A DNA stretch of 64,000 nt from Planctomyces sp. SH-PL14. GTDB taxonomy: Bacteria; Planctomycetota; Planctomycetia; Planctomycetales; Planctomycetaceae. This document shows positions 18,882 through 28,148 of the stretch, in pieces. The translations under genes were made by a program, and so were the position numbers. The notes beneath the pieces were generated by a model that saw only the letters and a program-made list of their open reading frames with translations, ran no database searches and was not told the DNA's origin. Every line of letters starts with the position of its first letter. The stretch's first letter is position 1. The stretch is taken from NCBI RefSeq assembly GCF_001610835.1, contig NZ_CP011270.1, forward strand, positions 4,544,001 through 4,608,000, written 5' to 3'.

Positions 18882-20048
18882 ATGCCGACGACGATGCATC
18901 TGGACTCGCTCCGCCGCCCTTCGCCGCTCCAGACAGTCTGGCAGTCGGTCTGGCCGCTCCTCGTCGGGATCGGCCTGGCCCTCGTCCTGCACTTTGCCCT
19001 CCCTAAAGTCGTCAACGGTTACCGGGTCCGGATCGCGATGGACATCGGGATGGCGATGATCTTCGCCGTCTCGCTCAACATCGTGAACGGCATGACCGGC
19101 CAGTTCTCGATCGGACACGCGGGCTTCATGGCCCTCGGCGGCTACACGGCCGGCCTCATCACCTACTACGTCTCGCTCACGGCGTGGCATTCCACGGCCC
19201 GCCACGGCGGCTTTCTCGGTGTCGGCGAGTGGCTGTTCTTCTTCTCCTGCATCGTCGGCGGACTGGTGGCGGCCGGGCTTGGGTATCTCGTGGGCCTCCC
19301 GTCACTCCGTCTTCGCGGCGACTACCTCGCGATCGTGACGCTCGGCTTCGGCGAGATCCTCCGCGTCCTGCTGCAGCAGACCAATCCCGTCATCGACGAC
19401 TATTCGGAGCTGCAGAGCGCCACCGCCGCGCAGCTCTTTCCACCTCCCGTCGGCGGAGCCCTGGGGTTCAACGGTATCCCGAAGTACACGAGCATTTTCT
19501 GGGTCTACACCTGGCTGGCGATCACCGTCATCGCCGCCTGGCGGCTCAAGAATTCGAGCCTCGGCCGGGCCATGATCTCGATCCGCGAGGATGAGATCGC
19601 CGCGCGGGCCATGGGGGTCAACGTCACCCGCCAGAAGGTGTGGGCCTTCATCCTGGCCGCCTTCTTCGCCGGCTGCGGCGGCGGACTGTTTGCCCACGAG
19701 TTCGGACTGAACATCGAGCCGCGGGACGCCGGATTCCAGCGGTCGTTCGATTACATCATCATGGTCGTCCTCGGCGGCAGCGGTTCGATCACCGGCTCGA
19801 TGATCTCGGCGGCGATCCTGACCTGGCTGCCGGAGGCCCTCCGCGACTTCCAGAAGTACCGCCTCATCGCCTACGCCGCCCTGCTGGTCGGGATGATGCT
19901 CATCCGTCCGCAGGGACTCCTCGGCTTCCGCGAGATCTGGGAGATCTGGCCCCTGTCGAAGTTCTTCGGCCGGAAGGGGCTGGCGAACGAGTCCGTCGAA
20001 CGAGACGGTCGAACGGAAGGGAGCCGCGGCATGAGGAGGCTTCCGTGA
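18882..20048 (+). CDS. livM: Branched-chain amino-acid-type ABC transporter permease, LivM family
   Basis: This 388-residue permease has about ten spans and the LivM hallmarks: SLNIVNGMTGQFSIGHAGFM, LRLRGDYLAIVTLGFGEI, and a coupling loop ISIREDEIAARAMGVNV. The ATG at 18882 is preferred to the longer frame from 18828, whose extra residues do not resemble the family. The C-terminal 25 residues after the last span are charged. Its stop overlaps the GTG of livG (GTGA), which indicates translational coupling. Confidence 0.9.
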   Translation: MPTTMHLDSLRRPSPLQTVWQSVWPLLVGIGLALVLHFALPKVVNGYRVRIAMDIGMAMIFAVSLNIVNGMTGQFSIGHAGFMALGGYTAGLITYYVSLTAWHSTARHGGFLGVGEWLFFFSCIVGGLVAAGLGYLVGLPSLRLRGDYLAIVTLGFGEILRVLLQQTNPVIDDYSELQSATAAQLFPPPVGGALGFNGIPKYTSIFWVYTWLAITVIAAWRLKNSSLGRAMISIREDEIAARAMGVNVTRQKVWAFILAAFFAGCGGGLFAHEFGLNIEPRDAGFQRSFDYIIMVVLGGSGSITGSMISAAILTWLPEALRDFQKYRLIAYAALLVGMMLIRPQGLLGFREIWEIWPLSKFFGRKGLANESVERDGRTEGSRGMRRLP

Positions 20049-20824
20049 TCGCTTCGCCCGCACCGCTCCTCAACGTCCAGAAGCTCAGCATCGCCTTCGG
20101 GGGGTTGAAGGCGGTCCAGGATTTTTCGCTGGTGCTGCCGGACAAGGCGCTCTACGGCCTGATCGGTCCCAACGGGGCGGGCAAGACGACGGTCTTCAAC
20201 CTGCTGACGGGGGTGTACCGCGCCGATTCGGGCGAGATCACGCTCGCCGGTAACAACCTCAAAGGACGCAAGCCGGAGGCAATCACGGCCGCGGGTCTGG
20301 CCCGGACCTTCCAGAACATCCGTCTCTTCGGCGAGCTGAGCGTTCTCGACAACGTCCGCCTCGCCTGTCAGGTGCGGGGCCAGCACACGCTCGTCCGGAC
20401 GCTGTTCCGCACGCAGCACTACCGCACGCAGGAAGACCGTTTCCGGGCGAAGGCGCTCGATCTCCTGGACCTGTTCCAGATGGGCCCGCTGGCGGACCAG
20501 CCGGCGAACTGCCTGGCCTACGGCTACCAGCGGCGGCTGGAGATCCTGCGGGCCCTGGCGACCGAGCCCAAGGTCCTGCTCCTTGATGAGCCGGCGGCGG
20601 GAATGAACCCGCAGGAGAAGCGGGAGCTGGCGCAGTCGATCCGCCACATCCGCGACAGCTTCGGCGTCGCGATCCTGCTGATCGAGCACGACATGGGGCT
20701 CGTGATGGACATCTGCGAGCGGATCACGGTCCTCGACCAGGGCCAGATCATCAGCGAAGGCCCCCCGGCCGCGGTTCAGAACTGCCCGCGGGTGATCCAG
20801 GCGTACCTCGGTGTCGAGGGCTGA
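20045..20824 (+). CDS. livG: Branched-chain amino-acid-type ABC transporter ATPase, LivG family
   Basis: This 259-residue nucleotide-binding protein has Walker A GPNGAGKTT (about residues 41-49), the LivG-type extended loop after GLARTFQNIRLFGELSVLDN, a degenerate signature (LAYGYQRRLEI in place of LSGGQ), Walker B VLLLDEPAAGMN and a switch histidine (LIEHDMGLVM). The GTG at 20045 overlaps the livM stop. Classical Liv importers use a LivG/LivF heterodimer, but no livF follows. The next gene is on the other strand, so LivG acts as a homodimer or the partner is encoded elsewhere. Confidence 0.92.
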   Translation: MIASPAPLLNVQKLSIAFGGLKAVQDFSLVLPDKALYGLIGPNGAGKTTVFNLLTGVYRADSGEITLAGNNLKGRKPEAITAAGLARTFQNIRLFGELSVLDNVRLACQVRGQHTLVRTLFRTQHYRTQEDRFRAKALDLLDLFQMGPLADQPANCLAYGYQRRLEILRALATEPKVLLLDEPAAGMNPQEKRELAQSIRHIRDSFGVAILLIEHDMGLVMDICERITVLDQGQIISEGPPAAVQNCPRVIQAYLGVEG

Positions 20825-20827
20825 TTG

Positions 20828-20929
20828 GTTAAACACCAAGACACAAAGATTGCACCAAGGACACCAAGGTCTTCGCTGCACCTGTATTCTTTGTGACCTT
20901 GGTGCCTCCTTGGTGTCTTGGTGTTTAAC
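20828..20929. repeat. Long inverted repeat between convergent livG and DUF1501 genes
   Basis: The left arm (from GTTAAACACCAAGACAC through CACCAAGGTC, 20828-20870) and right arm (20892-20929, ending CTTGGTGTTTAAC) are largely complementary around a loop of about 20 bases. The location between convergent genes fits a bidirectional terminator. The ACCAAGG-type repeat resembles dispersed intergenic palindromes known from Planctomycetota. Confidence 0.7.
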
Positions 20930-20941
20930 TCTTCTGCCTCA

Positions 20942-22384
20942 TCAGAAGAGTTCGCTTACGGGTCGGCCGTTCTCTTCGACGATGTAGCGGGGGCGGCCGC
21001 GGTCGTCGTCGTAGGTCGCGTCGAGCGGGACACCCATGTACTGGTAGATCGTCGCCGCCAGGTCGCCGGGAGTGACGGGACGGGAGGCGATCGTGCCCCC
21101 TTGCGGGTCGCTGCTGCCGATCACCTGGCCGTGCCGCAGGCCGCCGCCGGCGAGGCACATCGACATCACCTCGGGCCAGTGGTCCCGGCCATCGGTGCTC
21201 CCCTGCGTTCCCATGTTCGGCGTCCGGCCGAATTCCCCCATCGCGATCACGAGCGTACTGTCGAGGAGACCGCACCGCTCAAGGTCGCTGACCAGCGTCG
21301 TCAGCAGATGGTCGAAGAGCGGCAGCAGCGGGCCGAGTCCCTTTGAGATCCCGCCGTACGGCGGAATGTTGTCGCCATGCGTGTCCCAGGTTCCGGAGGC
21401 GCCGTGGTAGCTGAGGTCGAGCGTCACGAAACTCGAGCCCGCCTGCACGAGCCGCCGGGCGACGAGCGCCTGCTGGCACCACAGGTGTTTTCCATAGCGG
21501 TCGCGGACCGCGGCCTCTTCCCGCGAGAGGTCGAAGGCCCGCTGCGCCTTCTGGCCGAGCAGCATCTCGACCGCCTGCTGCTGGTAGACGTCTCCCGCCT
21601 CCATGATCCCGGACTGGTCGAGGTTCGTCCGCATCCGGTCGAACTGCGTTGCCAGCTCACGGCGGCTCTCCAGCCGCTCCACTGAGACACCGCTCGACAT
21701 CCGGAAGATGTCGGCCCCGGTCATCTGGCCGGTGTCGACGCCGACATCCGTCAGGATCGGCAGCCGCGTGGCGGTGTTGGCCAGGAACGGGTCGTACTCC
21801 TTCCCGAGCCAGCCGCCGTAGGCGACGTGCGTGCGGGACTTCTGAAAGGCGACGTAGGCGGGCATCGCATCGGTCTGATCGCGGCGGTGCTTGGCGATGA
21901 TGGAGCCGAAGCTGGCGTACTTGTCTCCGTTGGGGTTGCTCCGCGGCTCCGCCTCGCGGTTACCGGTCTGCATGACCTTGTTGGGCTCGTGGTTGCTTCC
22001 TTTGCAGTCGACCGACCGGATGACGGTCAGCTTGTCCATCATCCCGGCGATCTTCGGCAGATGTTCGCAGACGATGACGCCGGGGAGCTTTGACGAGATG
22101 ACGGAGAATGGCCCGCGGTTGTTGTACGGGCGATCCGGCTTGGGGTCCCACATGTCGATGTGGCTCGGCCCGCCCGCCATCCAGAGCAGGATCACGCTTT
22201 TGGGCCGGGCCCCGGCCGCCGCGCCCTGGGCCTGTTGCTGGAGGAGCCGTGGGAGCGTCAGTCCGCCGATTCCTGCCAGACCGACCTTGAGGACATTGCG
22301 ACGGGAGTGGACCTGGAGACCTTCTGGGCGCCGGGCGTTGAGAAAGGACCAGACCGGCGAAGAAGCGTGCGCAGCGTCATTCAT
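20942..22384 (-). CDS. Tat-exported DUF1501 protein
   Basis: This 480-residue protein has a twin-arginine signal (HSRRNVLKVGLAGIGGL near residues 27-41). The DUF1501 domain follows, related to the alkaline phosphatase/sulfatase fold, with SVILLWMAGGPSHIDMWDPK near the start and VIAMGEFGRTPNMGTQG, DGRDHWPEVMS toward the C-terminus. Planctomycetota carry many copies, usually beside a DUF1549/DUF1553 cytochrome-like partner; here it stands alone. The enzymatic activity is not established. Repeat copy 5 lies upstream. Confidence 0.9.
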   Translation of the reverse strand: MNDAAHASSPVWSFLNARRPEGLQVHSRRNVLKVGLAGIGGLTLPRLLQQQAQGAAAGARPKSVILLWMAGGPSHIDMWDPKPDRPYNNRGPFSVISSKLPGVIVCEHLPKIAGMMDKLTVIRSVDCKGSNHEPNKVMQTGNREAEPRSNPNGDKYASFGSIIAKHRRDQTDAMPAYVAFQKSRTHVAYGGWLGKEYDPFLANTATRLPILTDVGVDTGQMTGADIFRMSSGVSVERLESRRELATQFDRMRTNLDQSGIMEAGDVYQQQAVEMLLGQKAQRAFDLSREEAAVRDRYGKHLWCQQALVARRLVQAGSSFVTLDLSYHGASGTWDTHGDNIPPYGGISKGLGPLLPLFDHLLTTLVSDLERCGLLDSTLVIAMGEFGRTPNMGTQGSTDGRDHWPEVMSMCLAGGGLRHGQVIGSSDPQGGTIASRPVTPGDLAATIYQYMGVPLDATYDDDRGRPRYIVEENGRPVSELF

Positions 22385-22512
22385 GGACGGAACCGGGGAT
22401 TCCTGGGCGACGACGATCCATCAATGCGAGCTGATGAGATGGTAGCGAGGAGTCCTGGCGGAGGCAATTCGCGATTTCGCGGCCGGTTCGCCGATTGGTG
22501 GTCACCAAATGC

Positions 22513-22820
22513 AGGGTCCAGGGGCACCCTGGTGGGGAGTGCAGAGGGGCAACGCCCCTTTGCCCGCCGGAGGCCCTCTCGTCGAGAGATGTCTGAAGGA
22601 GCGTGTGTCCAAACGTGGACACGGTGTCGTATGCCCCCTCACCAACCCGCGGGGATTCCAGTGCGAGCGGCAAGTCCTCCACGCCGGCTCCACAAAGGGG
22701 ACATCCGTTGCTTACAACGGTTCCTCACAGGAGTGCCTCCGGCGGCAAGGGGTCGCCCCCTTGACCCCGGCTGCCGTGGCACATTGGGTTTGAGCTATGG
22801 ACACTGCATCGGCAAGGACG
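22513..22820 (-). repeat. Dispersed 315-bp repeat, copy 5
   Basis: Reverse-oriented copy between the 3' end of the TPR gene and the 5' end of the DUF1501 gene, both transcribed leftward. Arms are near 22528-22570 and 22738-22775. The right-arm stem GGGGC/GCCCC is perfect around loop aac. Confidence 0.9.
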
Positions 22821-22828
22821 TCGCCCAA

Positions 22829-23647
22829 TTAAGCCTTGGGAAGCGTTCGCCGAAGCCGCTTGGCCCGTCCCTTCCAGAACATCTGCTTGCGGGCAATCGC
22901 CTTCGGAGCCGCCTCCAGATCCATCAGCAGCCCGTCGAGCAGTCGCCGAGCCTCGGCCGCCTCCCCCTGTCTGGCGAGCAGGTCCGCCAGAATGTACAGC
23001 GCCTCAGGATGCCGCCACCGCCGCGTGTGCTCTCGGAGATGCGCGATCGCCGCCGGGTCGTCTCCGAGCGCTTGAAGTACCCGCCCCTGCAGGAGCGAAA
23101 CATCGCCGAACTTGTAGGCCGGATCCTTCTTCAGCACCGCGGCCAGATGGGCCTTCGCCTCCTCAAAGTGCTTCGCCTGGAACTCGCACTGCCCGGCCCC
23201 CCAGAGGGCGGCGATGTTGTCCGGCTCTTTGGCGAGCGCCTGGTCGTAGCTCTCGCAGGCTCCGTCCCACTGGCCGACTTCGCGGCGGGCATCCCCCAGC
23301 TCGACGAACTGGTGAGCGTTCCCAATGTTGTGGGCCGCGATCTCCTTCCGCCGGATCTCACTCCCCCGCGTGAACCGCCGGAGCCACTTCGGGCCATGCC
23401 AGTCGCGCGTCGGGATGTAGCGGGCGAAGAAGTACAGGAAGGGGCCGAAGGGCTGAATGACGAGGATGATCCAGATCCAGGCCCGTGCTTCCGGATCGTC
23501 CCGGACACAGACGTAAGCCATCCAGAGCAGGAACGGGAGGTAGACCCACGGTCCCAGTCCGACGAGTTGTTTCCAGAGGGCGTGCTGCCACCCGAAGTCC
23601 CGTGGGACGGGCGGAAGGACATCCTGGGCTAGGGTGAGCAGGTTCAC
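22829..23647 (-). CDS. TPR membrane protein with a PLDc_N-like N-terminal transmembrane hairpin
   Basis: The 272-residue product starts with two membrane segments around residues 30-75 (LVGLGPWVYLPFLLWMAYV, then WIWIILVIQPFGPFLYFFAR). The pattern with a conserved Trp and Gly-Pro resembles the short N-terminal domain of cardiolipin-synthase-like proteins. A basic linker follows, then four or five TPR-like helical pairs from residue 105 to about 240 (VGQWDGACESYDQALAKEPDN, KHFEEAKAHLAAVLKKDP). The C-terminus is strongly basic. It is probably a membrane-bound scaffold with its TPRs in the cytoplasm; no partner is evident nearby. Confidence 0.7.
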   Translation of the reverse strand: MNLLTLAQDVLPPVPRDFGWQHALWKQLVGLGPWVYLPFLLWMAYVCVRDDPEARAWIWIILVIQPFGPFLYFFARYIPTRDWHGPKWLRRFTRGSEIRRKEIAAHNIGNAHQFVELGDARREVGQWDGACESYDQALAKEPDNIAALWGAGQCEFQAKHFEEAKAHLAAVLKKDPAYKFGDVSLLQGRVLQALGDDPAAIAHLREHTRRWRHPEALYILADLLARQGEAAEARRLLDGLLMDLEAAPKAIARKQMFWKGRAKRLRRTLPKA

Positions 23648-23734
23648 GACTGGCTCGCGGTTCGTGGTGGCGTGTTGAGAGCATACGGTGGGGAGGTCTG
23701 TTCGTCAGCATCGACCAGCATCCGCCTGGCTCGG

Positions 23735-24050
23735 ACCGCGTCCTTGCCGGCACGGCGTCCCTTGCTCAAACCCAACGTGCGACGGCAGCCTGGGGTCAAG
23801 GGGGCGACCCCTTGCCGCCGGAGGCACTCCTGTGAGGAACCGTTGGACACAACGGATGTCCCCTTTGTGGTACCCGCGTTGAGGACTCGACGCTCGCACT
23901 GGAATCCCCGCGGGTTGGTGAGGGGGCATACGGCACGTTGTCCGCGCTTGGATACTCACTCCTTCAGACATCTCTCGACGGCCAGGCCTCCGGCGGGCAA
24001 GAGGCATTCTGCCCCCTGCACCCCCTGACCAGGGTGCCCCTGGACCCGGT
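23735..24050 (+). repeat. Dispersed 315-bp repeat, copy 6
   Basis: Forward copy between two divergently transcribed genes, so it cannot be the terminator of either neighbour. The left-arm loop is gcga. The right-arm hairpin has the variant GAGGCATTCTGCCCCC. Confidence 0.9.
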
Positions 24051-24183
24051 TGGGGACAATGCCGCTGGGGGCACGGATCGACAGAATCGCTGGCTTCCCC
24101 CTGAACGTCGGCCCATTCACAATCCTCTTCTTCTTTGAGCCCGGCCCGGTCCCTCACCTCCAGCCTCGTCAGGAGCGACACCC

Positions 24184-25050
24184 ATGCGAGCGTTCATCAC
24201 GTTCTGTCTTTGCCTCTGCAGCGTCACCGCCAGCGCCGCGGAACTCAAAGAAGTCTGGACCGTCAACACCGGACTCATGAAGCCGGAATCGGCGTGGTAC
24301 GACCCTCTGACGAAGATCGTCTACGTCTCCAACATCGGCACCGCCCCCGACAAGAAAGATGGAACCGGCTACATCTCGAAGTACGACACCTCGGGCAAGG
24401 TGCTCAAGGAAAAGTGGATCACAGGCCTCAACTCCCCCAAGGGGATCCGCGGGGTCGACGGGCTGATGATGGTCAGCGCGGTCGATGAGATCGTGGTCAT
24501 CGACTCCGAGTTCGACAAGATCAACCGGACCATGCCGGTCGAGGGGGCGAAGTTCCTCAACGACGTCGCGATGGACAGCGAAGGGAACTTCTACATCTCC
24601 GACACGGGAACGGGCGTGATCCACCGGGTCGATCCGTCCGCGAAGCTCTCCGTGTTCGTCCAAGGGCCCGAGACGCAGGCCCCCAATGGACTGCTCGTGA
24701 AGGACGGCGCCCTGATCGTCGGCGGGTGGATGAAGGAACAGAACGCGGATGGCTCGACCAAGGTGGCCGGCCAGCTCATGAGCTTTGACCTCAAGACCAA
24801 AGAACGGAAACTCATCACGCCGGAACCGCTGGGCAACCTCGACGGGCTGGAAGTCGACGAACACGGCCATTACCTCGTCAGCGACTGGTTCAACGGCAAA
24901 GTGTTCCACGTCACGGCCGACGGCAAAGCCACGACGCTCCTCTCAATGAAGCAGGGAACCGCCGACCACGCCTACATCCCTGAGAAGCGGCTCCTGATCC
25001 TGCCGCGGATGATGGAGGACAAGCTGACGGCCTACGAACTGGTCGACTAG
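24184..25050 (+). CDS. Secreted SMP-30/gluconolactonase-like beta-propeller protein
   Basis: This 288-residue protein carries a signal peptide (FITFCLCLCSVTASAAEL). The mature part is a six-bladed propeller of the SMP-30/LRE type: ESAWYDPLTKIVYVSNI, GIRGVDGLMMVSAVDEIVVID, FLNDVAMDSEGNFYISDTG and NLDGLEVDEHGHYLVSDW. The Asn/Asp pattern fits the metal-binding centre of lactonase-like propellers, but the substrate is unknown. It is transcribed away from the TPR gene, with repeat copy 6 in the shared upstream region. The Gfo/Idh gene follows after 156 bp. Confidence 0.8.
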   Translation: MRAFITFCLCLCSVTASAAELKEVWTVNTGLMKPESAWYDPLTKIVYVSNIGTAPDKKDGTGYISKYDTSGKVLKEKWITGLNSPKGIRGVDGLMMVSAVDEIVVIDSEFDKINRTMPVEGAKFLNDVAMDSEGNFYISDTGTGVIHRVDPSAKLSVFVQGPETQAPNGLLVKDGALIVGGWMKEQNADGSTKVAGQLMSFDLKTKERKLITPEPLGNLDGLEVDEHGHYLVSDWFNGKVFHVTADGKATTLLSMKQGTADHAYIPEKRLLILPRMMEDKLTAYELVD

Positions 25051-25206
25051 GTCGGGGCCGATGCACACGAAGCGACGCCCGGACTGAACGTGATGAGGCG
25101 ATGGCGGCTGACGGAGCCGCCCGTCACTGGCACGAGGCTGGCCGCGGTCCTTACAACATGGACCGCTCGCCTGCCTGCACCTCACCTCAGATCGTTGTGT
25201 CTACCG

Positions 25207-26469
25207 ATGAGTACGCTTCGCGCCGGCATGGTCGGCTTTGGGATGATTTTCGACGAGACCTACCGCCCGTTCTTCGAGCGAGTCGCCCGGGAAGGACTCT
25301 ACGACCGCCGCTTCGGCGACGTCGCGGTCGAGCTGGCCGCCGTCGCCTCGCGGACGGGGAAGCGGGTCGAGGCGTATAAGAAGTCCGCCCCGGCCGCGTT
25401 CCGGAATCTCGTAAGCCACTACGGCGAGAATCCGGTTCCGGCGCTGCTGGAAAGCGGCGTCGACTTCGCCTGCGTCGCGACCCCGGACAACCGGCACTTC
25501 GACGCCGCGAAACAGGTCCTCGAAGGGGGCCGGCACGTCATCATCGAGAAGCCCTCGGTCCTGATGCTCCAGGAGCTCGACGAACTCGCTGCCCTCGCCA
25601 GACAGAAGAACGTCCTGGCCAAAGTCGTCTACCACAAGCTCCTTGACCCGGACCACAAGAAGCTCAGGACCCTCGTCGCCGACGGCCTGCTGCAGCACGT
25701 CAACAACGGCTACTGCTCGCTCCTGGAGCCGAAGCAGATCGCCGGGGCCCAGTTCTCGGAGTGGATCACCGGCCGCAACCCGGGAACGTACGTCGCCTGC
25801 CACTACATCAAGCTCATCGACTTCACGTTCGGCGGCCGGCTCAAGACCGTGACGGCGACCGGCCAGCGGGGGATCGTCGGCCCCAAGGATGGCCCCACCT
25901 GGGACAGCACCCAGATGCGGATGATCTACGAGTACGACGACGGTCGCGAAGCTGCCTTCGACATCCACACCTCGTGGGTCACGCCGGACAACTTCCCCGG
26001 CTACGTCGAGCAGGAGGTCCAGTTCCGCTTCGACAACGGGGTCTGGAACGGCCACTCCCGCAAGCGCGGCGTCGAGTGCACGATCGAGGGGAAGACGCCG
26101 TTCGAACGGAAGATCACGATCAACAACCACTACAACGGCACCTTCCTGGAGCCGTGGGGCGAGCGGTCGCAGCGGGGCTACGGCGTGGAGGTCATCGAGC
26201 GGTTCGCCCGCGAGGTGGCCTACGTCGAGCACGGCGGCGACAAGTCGAAGCGAAGCGAGCGCTTGGCCGAGATGCAGGCCCTGGGGTACAACGACCTGAC
26301 CGCCGACCGGCAATCGGTCGCCGCGGTCCAGGCCCTCGAGGCCATCCTCGAAGAGCAGGCCGGGGGACACGCCGACTGCGTCGTGCGGGTCAACGAGGCC
26401 AAGGGGGGACTCGTCCTCTACCGGCCCGGTTCGGCCGAGCCGCGCGTTCTCTATCCGGGACGCGTGTAG
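25207..26469 (+). CDS. Gfo/Idh/MocA-family oxidoreductase
   Basis: The 420-residue NAD(P)-dependent dehydrogenase starts STLRAGMVGFGMIFDETYRP, a Rossmann nucleotide-binding site with GFG. The family motif HVIIEKPSVL (EKP) is near residue 118. The C-terminal alpha/beta substrate domain contains VACHYIKLIDFTFGG, where the catalytic His region is expected. Members oxidise or epimerise sugars and cyclitols; the substrate is not readable. The ATG 25207 gives the correct family N-terminus, unlike the longer frame from 25090. An isomerase-like gene follows 86 bp downstream, a common pairing in Planctomycetota. Confidence 0.9.
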   Translation: MSTLRAGMVGFGMIFDETYRPFFERVAREGLYDRRFGDVAVELAAVASRTGKRVEAYKKSAPAAFRNLVSHYGENPVPALLESGVDFACVATPDNRHFDAAKQVLEGGRHVIIEKPSVLMLQELDELAALARQKNVLAKVVYHKLLDPDHKKLRTLVADGLLQHVNNGYCSLLEPKQIAGAQFSEWITGRNPGTYVACHYIKLIDFTFGGRLKTVTATGQRGIVGPKDGPTWDSTQMRMIYEYDDGREAAFDIHTSWVTPDNFPGYVEQEVQFRFDNGVWNGHSRKRGVECTIEGKTPFERKITINNHYNGTFLEPWGERSQRGYGVEVIERFAREVAYVEHGGDKSKRSERLAEMQALGYNDLTADRQSVAAVQALEAILEEQAGGHADCVVRVNEAKGGLVLYRPGSAEPRVLYPGRV

Positions 26470-26555
26470 CGGCGATGGCCTCGGCGGCGGCCGTGCTCCC
26501 GCAGGCCGCCGCGGTCGTTCAGAACTCGACATCGACGTATCGAAGGAGACACCGC

Positions 26556-27515
26556 ATGTCCCGCCTGACCCGTCGTGACTGGCTGAATGCCGCGGCCCTG
26601 ACCGCCGTCGCCGGTGGACTTTCGCCCGCGATGCCCGCTGCCTCGGCCGCCGAGCCCGCGGCGCCGAAGCCGTCCCGCCCGCCGCGGATCGGCGTCTCGA
26701 CCTACTCCTACTGGCGGTTCCGCGACGACACGAAGCTCGATGTCGAGCAGTGCATCGACCTCGCCGCCCGGGACGGCTTCGACGCCGTAGAACTCCTCCA
26801 CATCCAGATGGGGGACGACTTTTCGAACGCCCGCCTGCAGAAGCTTAAGCAGCGGGCGTTCCGACACGGGCTCGACCTGTGCGGAATGTCGACCCACCAG
26901 TCGTTCGTCTCACCGGACAAGGCGGTCCGGCAGAAGAACATCGATCATACGATCGGCTGCATCGAGCTCGCCTACCGGCTCGGCATCCCCACGATCCGGG
27001 TCAACACCGGCCGCTGGGGGACGACGAAGACCTTCGACGAGCTGATGAAGAACAAGGGGATCGAAGACCGTCTCCCCGGCCACACCGATGACGAAGGGTT
27101 TCAGTGGGTCATCGACAGCCTCACGCAGTGCCTCCCGAAGGCCGAAGAGTGCGGCGTGGTCCTCGGCCTCGAAAACCACTGGGGCCTCGGCCGGACCGCG
27201 GAAGGGGTCCTGCGAATTCTCGACGCCGTCCAGTCTCCCTGGCTCCAGGCGACGCTCGACACCGGCAACTTCCTGGAGCGGCAGTACGAGCAGTATGAAC
27301 TCCTCGCCCCGCGGGCGGTCCTGGTCCAAGCCAAGACTTACTTCGGCGGCGGGACGTGGTACACGCTCGACATCGACTACCCCCGCGTCGCCGAGATCCT
27401 CCGCAAGGTGAACTACCAGGGCTACATCTCGCTGGAGTTCGAGGGGAAAGAAGACTTTTCGACAGCCATCCCCAAGAGCCTGGAGCTGCTGCGGAAGGCA
27501 TTCGCGCCGGCCTGA
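26556..27515 (+). CDS. Tat-exported sugar-phosphate isomerase/epimerase-like TIM barrel
   Basis: This 319-residue protein begins with a twin-arginine signal (RLTRRDWLNAAALTAVAGG). The xylose-isomerase-like TIM barrel (AP_endonuc_2 superfamily) follows: RIGVSTYSYWRF, DGFDAVELLHIQMGD, VLGLENHWG, ATLDTGNF and YQGYISLEFEGKED. The Glu and His/Asp residues on strand ends fit a divalent-metal site. AAGGAG lies eight bases upstream of the ATG. It probably acts with the preceding oxidoreductase on a common sugar or cyclitol, but in the periplasm judging by the Tat signal. Confidence 0.85.
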   Translation: MSRLTRRDWLNAAALTAVAGGLSPAMPAASAAEPAAPKPSRPPRIGVSTYSYWRFRDDTKLDVEQCIDLAARDGFDAVELLHIQMGDDFSNARLQKLKQRAFRHGLDLCGMSTHQSFVSPDKAVRQKNIDHTIGCIELAYRLGIPTIRVNTGRWGTTKTFDELMKNKGIEDRLPGHTDDEGFQWVIDSLTQCLPKAEECGVVLGLENHWGLGRTAEGVLRILDAVQSPWLQATLDTGNFLERQYEQYELLAPRAVLVQAKTYFGGGTWYTLDIDYPRVAEILRKVNYQGYISLEFEGKEDFSTAIPKSLELLRKAFAPA

Positions 27516-27663
27516 TCCTGGGGCAGGGTCCAGTCCTCGGGAGACGGGCTTGTCTCCGTGGATCTTCTCCCTCTCTTCACGGAGCATTCGTTCCCAACTC
27601 ACGTTCACCCGCTATCCCTCGCGGACTCTTTGCCCTTCCCCCGCGCGGTTCGGAGAACGTTCG

Positions 27664-28140
27664 ATGTTGCGGAACGATTTCGTCACGCTGATTGGATCCC
27701 AGCCCGGCAAGGCCGACTACATCCCGGTCGCCTGTCTGCTCCGCAATGGTTATGGCGTTGCCGGTTACTTCAACACGCCGGTCAATGAGGGGCTGGTTGA
27801 TACGTGCGTGCTTGTGAATGCCCGTCTGCTCGATCTCGCCTCGGCCAGCGAATCGCGGCGCGGTCTGCACAACTTCACGGATTTTGTGGAAGAGATCGTG
27901 ACGCGGATGATGGAGAACGACGACTTCACGACGAACGGGGAGTTTGAAGGTTCGAGCTACATCGGCGGGGCGGTGCCGCTGACGGCGATTCCTTTTGGGG
28001 ATATCACGGTTGTGTACCCGGTCTCGCGGATTCGGCATCTGCTGCAGCGGGTGCAGGAAGATCCGCAGACGACGCCGACGTTCCTCGATTTCCAGAACAA
28101 GAGCATCGTCGTCAAGTTGTTGACGGCCAAGATCTGGTGA
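27664..28140 (+). CDS. Conserved-looking protein of unknown function
   Basis: The 158-residue product has no signal peptide and no motif that I recognise. It starts MLRNDFVTLIGSQPGKADYI, has a central acidic segment (EEIVTRMMENDDFTTNGEFE) and ends in a basic strand (KSIVVKLLTAKIW). Composition is that of a soluble cytoplasmic alpha/beta protein. The ATG 27664 is chosen because the upstream extension of the frame is Arg/Pro/Ser-rich and unlike a protein start. It is followed 8 bp later by repeat copy 7 and converges with the VWA gene. Confidence 0.6.
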   Translation: MLRNDFVTLIGSQPGKADYIPVACLLRNGYGVAGYFNTPVNEGLVDTCVLVNARLLDLASASESRRGLHNFTDFVEEIVTRMMENDDFTTNGEFEGSSYIGGAVPLTAIPFGDITVVYPVSRIRHLLQRVQEDPQTTPTFLDFQNKSIVVKLLTAKIW

Positions 28141-28148
28141 ACGCACCA

